The translations under genes and the position numbers were made by a program. A stretch of DNA of 64,000 nucleotides from assembly GCA_013400115.1 (NCBI GenBank), contig VXBP01003664.1, positions 136,203-200,202 of the forward strand, given 5' to 3'. Numbering within the stretch: the first letter of the stretch is position 1; each line of letters starts with the position of its first letter. Positions 42,282 through 52,875 of this stretch are shown here, one piece after another. The notes beneath the pieces are model-generated. The model did not search any database and was not told where the DNA came from. It saw nothing but the letters and a program-made list of their open reading frames with translations. The stretch is from Rhinopomastus cyanomelas. Its lineage: Eukaryota; Chordata; Aves; Bucerotiformes; Rhinopomastidae.

Positions 42282-43749
42282 TAATTTTAGTTGCAAATTT
42301 AAAAGGGACCCCAACAAACCCCCCAGTTTGCTTTTGGTTTTTTTTCCCAGTTTTCCGTCAGCTTGGAAAATGCAGGAGGAGGAGGCCAGGTGGCATCTCC
42401 ACCATGCCGGCTGTACAGTCCCGCGCTCCGGTTGACAAGAGGAGGACAAATTAGAGCGTTTAGGCAGTAATTAGGCAGTAATGACCTACTTGGAGGTCTC
42501 TCCCGTGTAGGAAATAACCTGAGCTTGGGAGCTGGGCGAAGTAAGCTTGAGTGTGCTCAGCAATTTATCAGGTTATTGCCAGCTTGCGGGGAACTGGTGA
42601 TGGAGTCATTAACCCCATCACTGACTTCTGCTGCTCACAGATACCTCCTTTTTAATAAAACCCCTGTTTTTATAAATCCCACTCTCCTCAGCTCCTCCCA
42701 GCTGGGAGTCGCTGGTTTCCTTTAGCCTGTTGGAGCAAAGCGAAAGTGCTGGAGGACATACAGGTGCCTTTGCAGAGCCAGCGGGCCAAACCAGCTCTTT
42801 AGCACTAGATGTCCAGCTCTTGGAGGCTGTTTTTTCACACCTGGTGAACTAACTCACCCCTAAACAGAACCTTTTGCAACACTCAAGCATCTCGCCTTGG
42901 CTGTATGCAGACTCTTTCACTTAGACGGAAGGAATTGATTGTACTTTGGAGAGAAATAGAAACCAACCCACCACATCGTTAGCCGAGTCGCATTTGGATT
43001 CTGCCAAGCTCATGCAATTTTAACGAGGGTTTTGGCATGCTGGCAGAGCTGGAGCAAAACTGCCTCCTCCTCACATCCTTCTCTGCCAGGTTACAGAACT
43101 CACCTGGCTCCAGGAGCCGCCCAGACACAACCGGAGACGCTCAACAGAGCCCTGGATGCCAGTGCAGCTGTTGGATGGGATCCCGTTGCCTGGCAAAGGA
43201 GCTCAAAACAACATGAGCCACACTGTGCGAGGTTTCTAGTAATCCCGGCGCTTTGTTTTGGCAGAGGAGGCTGCAAAGACCAGCCCCCACGCTGTGACAA
43301 CAGCGAGCGTTTCCAAGCCTGGCACCAGCAGAGCTCGAGTTCTGCTCTGAGTCCAAGACTTCCTTTCCTTCCAGTTGACTTGCTCGTCTCAAAGATACCA
43401 GTGGGGGACAGGCGGTTTGCAAGCAGAAAGAGGAGTGGACTGCTCATGGAGTGACCTTTTCAGCCATCCTGGCACTTGATCAAATGAGAAACCCAGGGTG
43501 GACTTCACATCCACCACTCGAGACACCTCTTAGATAGTCACATGTTGGCTGTGACCATCACATGGTTAGTAGTCAGCCAAGGAAAACAGGAGGAAGAAAG
43601 CAAAGACAGAGGACATTAACTGAAGATAGGCCTAAAGGGACCCATTTCTCTCTTCTGACCCTTAGGGGAAAGTGCATGACCTCACAGCTGGTACCTAACC
43701 AGAGAGCATCTTCTTCCCACAGCATCCCAAGATCCTACCCCTATCCTTG
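42282..43749. other. Unique sequence
   Basis: A 1.47-kb interval without CR1. Overlapping open frames at 43032-43454 on both strands lack known domains. 42590-42680 has a few A/T-rich words. Nothing can be named. Confidence 0.4.
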
Positions 43750-44240
43750 GCCCTGGTGAGGCTGCACCTCAAGTGCTGGGGGCAGGTTGTGCAGTAGAGG
43801 ACAAGAAGGATAGAGAAGGGCTGGAGAGGGGCAACTGGCCTGGGTAGGGGTCTGGAGAACACGGCTGATGGAGACAGGCTGAGGGAGCTGGGAGCCTTCA
43901 GTCTGAAGAGAAGACTGAGGGGAGACCTCACTGCTCTCTACAGCTACCTGAAGGGAAGTTGCAGTGACGCAGGGGTTAGCCTCTTCTCCCTAGGGACTGG
44001 CAGAAGGACCAGAGGAGATGGGGTCAGGTGGTGCCAGGGGACAAACTTCTTCCCAGCAAGAGTGGGGAGGTCTTGGAACAGGCTGCCCAGGGAGGGTGTG
44101 GAGGCAGGATCCCTGGGGAGGTTCAATAACCGGGCAGTGAGGAGGTTTGAGGAGCTGGGTTAGCGGTCGGGGGTTGTAGGGTGGACAATTGGACCAGATG
44201 ATCTTGAAAGTCTTTTCCAACCTGGATGATTCTGTGATCT
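43750..44240 (+). mobile_element. CR1 type D
   Basis: Sense: GGTGAGGCTGCACCTC, GGAGACAGGCTGAGGG, CTGCTCTCTACAGCTACC, CTAGGGACTGGCAGAAGG, GGAACAGGCTGCCCAGGG, GACCAGATGATCTTGAAAG, ATGATTCTGTGATCTG. Confidence 0.9.
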
Positions 44241-45794
44241 GTCAAAGCTTCAGAGATCAGCTCCTCACTGGGATTTGACAGAGCGTGGCTGTCTAAGAGG
44301 TTCACGGCGCAGAGCATCCTTAATTACTGCTACACCCCGTTTCCTCTCCAGGGCAGTATCATCTCCGCAGCCTCCCCGCGACGCCTCATCACGGCGCTAA
44401 TGCGCTGTGACTTACACAGCATCTGCTGTGCCGCACCGCCGTGCCCCACGCCCGCGTTCGAACATGGCCCAGCCAGCCCTCAGCCTGTCACGACACCTTA
44501 ACATCAACGGCGGGACAACTCTGGGAGGCACAAGGCAGCCTGCAAAGGGCGTGAATCATCCAAGCGCAGGACGTGCAGAGCGAAGTGACGGTGCCGGTGC
44601 ATGCGGCGGGGTTTCCCGTGGGGTCTGGCGGCGGTGCTGGAGTGGAGCAAGATGAAAAGCGCTCGGCACAAGAGATCAGTTGCCAAAGAAGGAAGGAGAG
44701 GTTAAGCCATGACGAGCAAATAAACAGAGATAACAAAGAGGATTTAGGGCTCGTGCAAACAGTCACGGCGGGTTCCTGAGGAGCAGTCGTCACGTCTGGG
44801 CGTGTTGCTCCAGCACGGGCAAAGCTTTGCCCTCTCACATGGATATAATCTTTTTAAAAGGGAGGAAAAAGGGAAATAGCAAAAAAAGATGTTCATCATT
44901 TTTGGACGACGAGCATCAGGCGCAACATAGAATGATTGGCTAAAACCCCCCGCAAACCGCAGGCAAGGGGTGCTGCAGGGGCAAGAGACTCCAGCACACG
45001 TAGGGGCAGACCCTGAGGCAGCACAACCCCTCTTTCCAAGTGACTGTCCCCCAAAAAGACAACGTCTCACCCCTAAATGTTTCCTCTCTCTGCAAAGCCA
45101 TTGTGACTCACTTGTCGCAGAGCGTGTGAAACTGCTGTGAAAATCCCACCCGCTGGAGAAGGAGGAAAACAGCCTTGAGCTGGGGCTTTGCCTGGCACTG
45201 CAGGCGCTCGGGAGCCTCCCAGTTCTTTTCCCCCTTTCTCCAGCGAAGTTCATATAAAAAGAGTCACGGATGACCTCTGCACAGGCAGGGATGGGGTTTG
45301 CATCACCTCCCACAAACACCCCAGGGGGTACTTGGGTCCTCTAGAAGCCTCCAACCCTGTTAATGGGTTTGATCCTGAATTCAAAGAGTCTCTCTCCTCT
45401 TTCCTTCCCAGCTGGTGAGGCTGTACAAACGAGGTCACCCTGAAGCCTTTCCAAGGGTTGAACTCAAAAGCAATGCTCTCAGGCTTGGTTGCACAAAGGG
45501 TTTGTAGGATGCTGAGACCTTCAAACAAAAGACAAGCTGGTAGATCATTGCATTACCCAACTGCAGCTCTCCCAGTGCCTGCAGCATCATAAAGAAGGTG
45601 GTTTCTGCTCTGATCACCAGGAAATCTTTCTACCAGGGGAAAAAAAAGTAAGGAAAGTCTCATGGGCAAAATTCTAGTGGAGAAAAAGGAGCCAGAAGGT
45701 GCTGAGACGTCACCAGGCAGCTCCATAATGGGGGTTTTTAAAAGAAATTTGATGATTCTCCTAGGAAATCTAGGAGTTGGGGGTTTTTTTGGGG
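44241..45794. other. Unique sequence with a CpG-richer patch
   Basis: 44330-44650 has more CpG than its surroundings (CTCCCCGCGACGCC, CACGCCCGCGTTCG, GCATGCGGCGGGG) and could be a small CpG island or promoter. No exon with splice sites was recognised next to it, so it is only noted. The remainder is unremarkable. Confidence 0.35.
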
Positions 45795-45882
45795 GGTTGT
45801 TCAGATGTTGTTGACTGAGGACAAAGGTCGGACTTTATGATCTTAAAGGTCTCTTCCAATCAAAAAGATCCTGTGATTCTGA
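45795..45882 (+). mobile_element. CR1 3' tail, type D
   Basis: Sense terminus: GTTGTTCAGATGTTG, GGTCGGACTTTATGATC, TTAAAGGTCTCTTCC, CCTGTGATTCTG. Only the last ~90 bp remain. Confidence 0.7.
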
Positions 45883-45969
45883 GAAGGTATCACCCCAGTA
45901 ATGGTGCTGGGTTTGCAACCAGGAGCCAGCACGGCCCTTTGGTCAGACAGGAGGCAAAAGTCATTTAAT
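45883..45969. other. Short unique interval
   Basis: No feature recognised. Confidence 0.3.
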
Positions 45970-46053
45970 ATGACGATGGAGGATCCCCAAAACAGGCTGC
46001 CCAGAGGTGGAGGCTCCATCTCTGGAGCCATTCAAGGTCACGCAGCATAAGGT
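45970..46053 (+). mobile_element. CR1 type C, left part
   Basis: Sense: GATGGAGGATCCCC, AAACAGGCTGCCCAGAGG, CTGGAGCCATTCAAGG. It leads straight into the inverted composite. Confidence 0.8.
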
Positions 46054-46317
46054 TCTGGGCAGCCTGGTCTGGTGAGTTCCAGCCCTGCTTGGTATAGGGA
46101 GGTTGGACTAGATGCCCATTGCAGGTCCCTTCCAAGCAAACGACTTTATGCTGTGGCCAGGGATGCAGCCACAACCTCCAGCATCGCTCCAAGATGCCCC
46201 CAAGCATTAAAACCTGCTTTGAATAGCAGAACCATAGGATTGGAAGGGAGGTCCAAAGGGATCCACATGAGTTTTGCTGAGAGAAAACTCTCTTTTCTAG
46301 ACCCACTGCCAACCCTT
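46054..46317 (+). repeat. 264-bp composite repeat, right inverted copy
   Basis: This is the exact-length inverted partner of 18864-19127: a sense type C tail (GGACTAGATGCCCATTG), then the ~75-bp spacer (GCAGCCACAACCTCC, CCCCCAAGCATTAAAACC), then an antisense tail (ACCATAGGATTGG). Positions 46143-46293 are identical to 18888-19038 in reverse complement. Confidence 0.9.
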
Positions 46318-46384
46318 CAGCGTGGTTCAGGGGGTTTGGACTGGATGCTCTTTGGAGGTCCCTTCCAACCCTGTGATTCATCAC
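46318..46384 (+). mobile_element. CR1 3' tail, type C-like
   Basis: GGTTCAGGGGGTTTGG, GACTGGATGCTCTTTGG, CCTTCCAACCCTGTG form a sense terminus directly right of the composite. Confidence 0.8.
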
Positions 46385-47084
46385 TGTCACTAGCGAAGAT
46401 GAACAGGCCACAGATAGGCCGCGTCACATCGTTTGAGGTCACGAAAACCCTGCTGTTACCTGAAGCATCACTGAGAAGACAGAAAGGGTTTGCTCCCGAG
46501 CTGACAGGTAAACCTGGACTTGCATCAAAACACCACAGCGGGTGATGGATTTGAATGGGTTGGCGGTACGGCAGCTCCCGGGAGTGTCCCTACTCACTCC
46601 TGGTTTCAATTTCTGATGACTGCCGGCTTCGCTTTCCAAAGCAAATTATTGGCAGCTACAAAGCTGCTCCACTGTGATCATGTCTGAACCTAGAAACCCA
46701 TTGCAATTACTTGGAAACGTCTTCAAAGCAGGTGCTGCTGTCAGTCAGCCACCTTCTCTTACCTCCACAAAAGCAACTTCACGGAGAAAGAGGGCTCAGA
46801 CAAAACCACCGACAATATTTAAGCTGCTCTTCTGCCTCCTGAATCAAAAGATCTTTTACAAAAACTCAGTTGCTTACAAGGCTGCACTGGAGGAACTTCT
46901 TTCTGCAGTGCAACGGGATCATCAAGTTCTTAAGGCTGAAAGGGACCTACAAGATCATCAAGCGCAATCATCAGCTACCTCTGTAGCCAATCGTCTTGTG
47001 GCCACAAAGACCAGAAAAAACGCTATGGCTGAAAAATTACCAGAGAAAACACTCCTTATTTCCCCTCCTGACCATGAAATTCAA
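46385..47084. other. Unique sequence with a worn CR1 tail
   Basis: Mostly unique. GATCATCAAGTTCTTAAGG, CTGAAAGGGACC and TACAAGATCATCAAGCGC at 46918-46970 are an old antisense CR1 terminus with an A-rich surrounding. No gene recognised. Confidence 0.4.
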
Positions 47085-47870
47085 TGAACCGTAACCAGGG
47101 CAGTGCAGAGGCTGGGACAGAACAACCCCAGCAACCAGGACAGGGTAGGGACTGAGCTTTTGGAGAGCAGCAGAGGAGAAAGGGACCCAGGGGTGCTGGA
47201 GGCCAGCAGGATGGCCAGGAGACAGCAATGGGCCCTGGTGGCCAACAAGGCCAGTGGCATCCTGGGGGGGGCGGAACAGAACAGGGGTAGTTAGGAGATG
47301 GAGAGAGTTTCTCGTCTCCCTCTACGCTGCCCTGGTGAGACAACAGCTGGAATCTTGTGTCCAGTTGTGCGCCACTCAGTGCCAGAAGGACACAGAGCTG
47401 CTAGAGAGAGCTCAGCACAGAGCCACAGGGATGATGGAAGGAGGGAAGCATCTCCCTGCTGAGGAGAGGCTGAGGGAGTTGGGGCTCTTGAGCTGGAAAA
47501 AAAGGAGCCTGAGGGGTGACCCCATGAATGTTGATCAACATGGAAAGGGTGGGTGTCAGGAGGATGGAGCCAGGCTCTGCTCAGAGGCACCCAGTGCCTA
47601 TCGGACAAGGGGCAGTGGGTGTGAGCTAGGACAGAGGAGGTTCCTCATCAATGTGAGAAGGAACTTCTTGCCAGTACAGATGCCAGAGCCCTGTCAGGGG
47701 CTGCCCAGGGGGGTTGTGGAGTCTCCTTCTCTGGAGACATTTAAAACCCACTTGGCCATGTTCCTGAGCAACTGGATCTAGGGAATCCTGCTGTGTCAGG
47801 GGGATTGGACTAGATGACCTTTCAAGGTCTCTTCCAATCTCTAGTGTTCTGTGATACTGTGATTCCATAG
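47085..47870 (+). mobile_element. CR1 type A, about 785 bp
   Basis: Sense: GAACCGTAACCAGGGC, GGACAGAACAACCCC, CAGCAGAGGAGAAAGGG, GGCCAACAAGGCCAGTGG, GACAACAGCTGGAATC, GGGATGATGGAAGGAGG, GTTGATCAACATGG, CTGGCCATG-like body, GGATTGGACTAGATGACC, and GTTCTGTGATACTGTG. The CR1 reading frame is broken in several places. Confidence 0.9.
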
Positions 47871-48284
47871 CTTTGGGGGGAAGAGGAAGGGGAAGCATCA
47901 ATCCCTGGAGCACCAAGCACGCAGGTGCAGAACAGGCTGCAAGGAGAGCCGGCCCTATCTGGTCCATCTCCTTTTCTTTTTTAATTTTTTCAGTATGAAA
48001 AATTGAGTTAAGCTAAAATTTGCACAGAATTGGGAGCCTTCCACGCTTGTAATTACTTACTGTAATGTGCTGTTTGACAGCTCTCCTGATTACTGTGGTT
48101 TTAAGGCTGCTGGCGTCTCATCACCATGCAAGCAGCTCAGCTTTTGCTAAGAGAAATCCCATTTTCTCCCACTTGTGATTCCACAGAGAATCTTGGAAGC
48201 TCAACCAAAACCAGTCCAGGCTGGGAGAAAAATGGGGAGACCCTCCTCACACTGTGATTTCTCCTCATTAGCTCCAAGCCCAGT
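47871..48284. promoter_or_regulatory. Repeat-free stretch, regulatory-like
   Basis: 47990-48130: GAGTTAAGCTAAAATTTGC, CTTGTAATTACTTACTG, TTTGACAG (MEIS/TGIF-type, 48073-48080), GATTACTG, and TGTGGTTT (RUNX-type, 48094-48101) within 60 bp. The density of homeodomain-cofactor and RUNX words is notable, but this is motif evidence only. Confidence 0.3.
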
Positions 48285-48353
48285 TCATTCCTGAAGGAGT
48301 TGTGGTTGCTTGGCCTGAAGAAGAGAAGGTTCGGGGGAGACCTCATAATGGTC
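48285..48353 (+). mobile_element. CR1 internal remnant
   Basis: GGCCTGAAGAAGAGAAGG and GGGGGAGACCTCAT are sense CR1; the frame reads GLKKRRFGGDLI, like the C-terminal part of CR1 ORF2. It is cut off by the 48-bp repeat. Confidence 0.7.
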
Positions 48354-48478
48354 AACCTCTCCAGACAAAACACCAAGCCACAGTCTCCACCTCTCAGGTT
48401 TAACCTCTCCAGACAGAAAACCCAACCAGGTTCTCCACATCTCAGGTTCTACCTCTCCAGACAGAAGACTAAGCCATG
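48354..48478 (+). repeat. 48-bp tandem repeat, 2.6 units
   Basis: AACCTCTCCAGACA starts at 48354, 48402 and 48450, an exact 48-bp period. Because 48 is divisible by three, the frame continuing from the CR1 remnant stays open through it and gives a 16-residue repeat (LSRQNTKPQSPPLRFN and variants) before stopping just after. The resulting ~60-codon frame is probably accidental. Confidence 0.85.
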
Positions 48479-49094
48479 GTGACTGCCACTTGGCTTCAAC
48501 CCCTCCAAAACCCCCTTGTACTAGCTTTTAAGTCTTTCTTCCCTCCGCACAGCACCAAAAACCCACCCGCCAGGGGCTCGGTGAGGCGGAGCGTCGTGGG
48601 AATACCCCTCTTTCCCCAACTCCCAAACGACACAGCCCCAGCAGGTCCCGCAACAGCTTCATCTACTACAGCTCCCACTCCCCCACCCCAGGCGCACGCA
48701 GACCTCCAGATAAAGACATTTTCCAATTTGAAAGCCTCCACTGCCTCGTCTGCACTTTCCCTACCGGTAATGAAAATGTATTTTACACTGGTGGATTTTA
48801 ATTTAATGAAATGATGTTGCCTTTCCTCCCCTTAAAAGCCTTGTTCTTGCATTTACTTCCTGCCTGCTAACACTCGGCACAAGAAATTCAACCCAGGAAC
48901 CGAGGACTGGAGGAAAAGGAGGTGGAGGGAAGGAAAGGAGACAATCTAGAGGATTTAGCAATATTTCTTGTTATTTAATGTCACTGATAATTTAATGGGT
49001 AATTTAACAAGCTATTGATAAATAAAATAAAACTATAGGTTAGATTACATTATAAATTATCTTGATGCATTTATTTCATTGTAAATATTTTATA
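48479..49094. other. Unique sequence, A/T-rich at right
   Basis: 48955-49095 is A/T-rich (GTCACTGATAATTTAATGGG, GATAAATAAAATAAAAC). No gene recognised. Confidence 0.4.
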
Positions 49095-49395
49095 TGGAAT
49101 CATAGAATCATTCAGGTTGGAGAAGACCCCTGGGATCATCGAGTCCAACCATCCACCCTACTCTGCAAGGTCACCCCTAAACCAGATCCCGCAAGACTAC
49201 ATCTAAGTGACTTCTAAACAGATCCAGGGATGGAGAATCAACTGCCACCCTGGGCAGCCCAGTCCAGTTCCTGACCACTCTCTTTGGGAAGAATCTTTTC
49301 CTCATGGCCAGTCTAACCCTCCCTTGTTGAAGCTTGAAGCCCTTCTGTCTGCTTCTGTCACTAGTGACCTGTGAGAAGAACCCAGCACCAGCTCT
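49095..49395 (-). mobile_element. CR1 type D
   Basis: Antisense: GGAATCATAGAATCATTC, GGTTGGAGAAGACCCC, GAGTCCAACCATCCACC, GGGCAGCCCAGTCCAG, CTTCTGTCTGCTTCTG, GTGACCTGTGAGAAG. It is close to the copy at 54915 and both share the unusual CTTCTGTCTGCTTC segment. Confidence 0.9.
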
Positions 49396-49459
49396 GTGAT
49401 CCTGTGATCGGACTGGATGATCTTTCAAGGTCCCTTCCAATCCCCAACATGCTGTGATT
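49396..49459 (+). mobile_element. CR1 3' tail, type A
   Basis: Sense tail: GGACTGGATGATCTTTC, TTCCAATCCCCAAC, GCTGTGATTC. Its 5' side touches the antisense copy at left and its 3' side faces the antisense copy at right, so 49410-49444 can pair with 49481-49515. Confidence 0.85.
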
Positions 49460-49552
49460 CATAGAATCATAGAATCATTAGGGATTGGAAGGGACCTCAA
49501 AAGATCATCTAGTCCAATTCCCCTGCCACAGCAGGATCACCTAGACCAAGTC
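49460..49552 (-). mobile_element. CR1 3' end, type A
   Basis: Antisense: CATAGAATCATAGAATC, TTAGGGATTGGAAGGG, GATCATCTAGTCC, GCAGGATCACCTAGACC. Confidence 0.85.
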
Positions 49553-49832
49553 ACAAGTCTGGAGACAAGACAAGAGATCATAGTCTTAAGCTCCATCAAA
49601 GGACGTTTAGACTTGGCATTAGGAAAAGATTTTTCACTGAAACAGTGATCCTGTTTTGGAATGGGCTGCCCACAGAGGTGGTTCAGTCACCGTCTCTGGA
49701 GGTATTCAAGGTTAGGCTGGATGAGGTGCTGAGTGGCATGATCTAGATGTTAGGTTTACTGGGTTTATTTGGATTTAGGTTGGACTGGATGATCTTTAAG
49801 GTCTTTTCCAACCTTATCATTACTGTGATACA
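49553..49832 (+). mobile_element. Old CR1, distinct subfamily
   Basis: Sense: CTTAAGCTCCATCAAAGG, GGCATTAGGAAAAG, GGAATGGGCTGCCCAC, GGAGGTATTCAAGG, GTTGGACTGGATGATC, TTAAGGTCTTTTCC, TTACTGTGATA. It is more diverged than its neighbours and is likely the oldest piece in this cluster. Confidence 0.75.
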
Positions 49833-50026
49833 CAGGAACACATCCAGATGGACCTTAAACATCTCCAGTGAAGGAGACTCCACAACCCCCTTGGGCAGCC
49901 TGTTCCACTGCTCCATCACCCTCACTAAGAAGAAATTCCTTCTCATCTTTATGTGGAACTTCCTACGTTCCAGCTCACACCCATTGCCCCTTGTTCTATC
50001 ACTAAACACTGAGAAGAGCCTGGATT
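49833..50026 (-). mobile_element. CR1 fragment without tail
   Basis: Antisense: CACAGGAACACATCC, GGAGACTCCACAACCCC, GGGCAGCCTGTTCCAC, AAGAAATTCCTTCTC, CCATTGCCCCTTGTTC. It resembles the body of a type A-like copy lacking its 3' end and may be the continuation of 49460-49552 interrupted by the older-looking sense piece. Confidence 0.65.
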
Positions 50027-52337
50027 TTGTGGTTAAGGGTTCCCAGCACACCCAGTTCCATGCCAGTGTCTTGTCATTGATCACATCATGTTCACAGCTA
50101 TTGAGGAAGAACAGCCAACCCGATTCCACTGGGACCCTAAAGGACCACGTCCTACCATAACACCCCCGTTAGTTAGCCAGTCTCACAGATCCCTCCAGAC
50201 TCTCCCATTAACTCCTTTTCCCTCCCCATTTATGGGAGCCCTGTGACTTTGCCACAAACCCACACAGTCACGTCGCTTCCCATTTACCTTGGCACCCACT
50301 AGAAAACAAACAAAGCTCTCAGCCACAGCTCTAAATGGCCCCACCAGCCTCTGCCCGTGCACCCATTGGGATGCCCTGCATTTAGGAGGAGCCTCCATTT
50401 GCAGAGGAGGCAGTGGGTTTTCCCTTGTTTGCAGCCCAGTTCAAGCTTCTTTTTTAAAAAATATACAAAATATGGAGGAGTTTTTGTCTCTTTGCCCTGG
50501 GATGAACTTCAGCAAACATTCGGCTTCACTCCGCTGAACCTCACCCAACCAGGTTTTCTTTCACCCAGTGTAGTGGAAACTGGGGGGAAATGGACTGATG
50601 TGGAGCTATTTTTCTCCCCAAAAGGTGGATTTCTGTTTCACACAATCCCAGAACATTAGGGCTTGGCAGGGACCTTGCAAGAGCATCCAGCCCAGCCGAG
50701 GCTGGTGCGATGCAGCACAAGCAGCTCACAGGAGGCTGCGCACAGGATGCAGCCAAAGAGACACGATGGATCCTTGGAGAGCGGCTGCCAAGCAGCATTT
50801 CCCACCCCAAGCGTAAGTGCCCTAATTAGAGGGCCCCACTAATTAAACTCCTTCTTGGGCCAGAGGAAGGACGGAGTGAAGCAGAGCCCGAAAAGCAGGA
50901 CACCAGTACCATGGGGGGACACCAAAAAGCAGGTCTGGACGTCAAACGTAGCCCCAGGGATGCGTCCCCCATCCCAGGTATCACAGCTGATGGATTTATC
51001 CCGACAGCTCAGAAAAGCTCCAGACTGGGCTGGGACGAGAGGAGCAGCTCAAACAGACAGGATAAACCCCCTTTTGGTGGGAGACACAGATGGTGCAAAA
51101 CCCATCACAGCCAGGAAATCCCACGAGATGAGGTCCTAAAAAACCTCATGCCCCAAGGTCACCTCCTCCAGAAAAACTCTACAGAGCACAAACCCATCCC
51201 TCATCCACAGAACGTTCCCACCCTTAAAGATCATCACTCCAAAACAGCCTGGATTTCACCCACATTGGTAACCTACCGTGTGTCCTCTGGTCCAGGAGTG
51301 AAGAGCCACAAGACAAATCCATCTCCAAACCCATCCTCTCTGCTCCTCCAGGGATGAGTGCAGCAAACTGGTGAGGACTAGGAGCCATAACATGACTTTT
51401 CCCCCAGTTTTGCAGGTAAAAAAGATTGGGGAGAGCAGCTACAAGAGCCCATGCAGTTTCTCCAGCCCAGGAACCATCCCAGGTGCCCCTTATTCCCACA
51501 GCAATGCAGGCAAGACCCAGCTGAGACAAATGAACTGCTGCCTCCCCACTGCTATTTGGCTGCAGAATTGAAGGGGAAACTGCAGAAATGAAGGGAAAAT
51601 GGCAACTGCAGCTGTTTTTTTTCAGCTTTTGTGAACAAATAACCCCTGGGGGAGGATTTCCATCTTCTGAGCTCCAGCCCAGCACTTAAACCCAGCCTAG
51701 GCTGAGTTTAGCCCCTTGCCTGCCCTGTTCATGCTCTCCATCTACCCCGAAAAGCAGGACACCAGTACCATGGGGGGACACCAAAAAAACTGTTTTCCCT
51801 TGTGTAATGTTTTAAAAAATGAACTTTGAAAGGTTTGGGAGTGGGGAGCAGCCTGGCAGCACCTGGTGCTGGTGGTGTTTGAGGTGACTGCGATGGCTCT
51901 ACAAGGACCACATCTCAGTTATGATAAGAACCCCAGCATCACAAAACTCCCAGTACAATAATAACCCCCACAGTCACAGACTCCCAGCATTTTAAACCCC
52001 TCCATAGGATGGAGACCTCACAACAGGATAAGAATCCCAGTGACATAAACCCTGAGGCTCTCAGCTCTTTGACAAAGGGGTGGGGAAACTCATGAACGTT
52101 CTCCCTGGGCTTCCACCCCATCCCACAGGCAAACTCTCCCGTCTAGAGTGCTCTGCTGGGATGGTTTGAGCAGAGCCCACCCAGGGCTGTGTTAATAGAG
52201 GAGGGGGTTTTATTCCTTCTCTTCCCTTTTTATCACAGGCTGCCTTCGACTCGAGTCGTCACCCTGGTGACACCGAAGCAAATGGGAGCGGGATGCCCAC
52301 AGGGTGCAACAGATGGAAACAAGTAGATCAGGCTGTA
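50027..52337. other. Unique sequence with a 42-bp direct repeat
   Basis: No CR1 apart from a worn antisense terminus at 50638-50720 (CCCAGAACATTAGGGC, GGCAGGGACCTTGC). 50887-50928 and 51746-51787 are identical over 42 bp (CCCGAAAAGCAGGACACC to GGGGACACCAAAAA), same orientation, 859 bp apart. No exon recognised. Confidence 0.5.
50638..50720 (-). mobile_element. CR1 3' tail remnant
   Basis: Antisense terminus: CACACAATCCCAGAAC, TTAGGGCTTGGCAGGG, AAGAGCATCCAGCCC. Only about 80 bp are present and no CR1 body follows. Confidence 0.65.
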
Positions 52338-52875
52338 GAACCACAGAACATTAGGTGACCTTGAAAGATCTAGTCCAACCCCTTGCCACAGCAGGATCCC
52401 CTAGATCCAGTCTTTAGGGATTGGAAAGGACCTCAAAAGATCAGCCAGTCCAATCCCCCTGACACAGCAGGCTCTCCTACATCCAGTCACATATGAACAC
52501 ATCCAGGAGGGTTTGAAACAGCTCCAGAGAAGGGAACTCCACAACCCCGCTGGGCAGCCCCTGCCAGGGCTCTGGCACCCTCACTGGCAAGAAGTTCTTT
52601 CTCACATTGATGGGGAACCTCCTGTCCCAGCTCACACCTACTGCCCCTCGTCCTATCACTGGGTGCCCCCGAGCAGAGCCTGGCTCCATCCTCCTGACAC
52701 CCGCCCTTCACATGTTGATCAACATTCCTGGGGTCACCCCTCAGGTTCCTCCAAGTTCAAGAGCCCCAGCTCCCTCAGCCCTTCCTCAGCAGAGAGATGC
52801 TCCCCTCCCTCCATCATCCCTTTGGCTCTGCACTGGGGTCTCTCCAGCAGCTCCATGTCCTTCTGGAACAAGGAC
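52338..52875 (-). mobile_element. CR1 type A with two tail units, one deleted
   Basis: Antisense: GAACCACAGAACATTAGG with an internal deletion of GGATTGGAAGGG, then junction CAGTCTTTAGGGATTGG and a full unit. The body runs CAGGAGGGTTTGAAAC, TTCTCACATTGATGGGG, GATCAACATTCCTGGG, CTCAGCAGAGAGATGC to CTTCTGGAACAAGG. Confidence 0.9.

Noticed and set aside
43032..43454. Overlapping 115-140-residue frames on both strands
   Set aside because: Mutually overlapping antisense frames without recognisable domains; likely chance in stop-poor GC-rich sequence.
44330..44660. Possible CpG island or promoter
   Set aside because: CpG is only moderately raised by eye and no exon or TATA/initiator arrangement could be tied to it. 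Left as a note in the interval entry.
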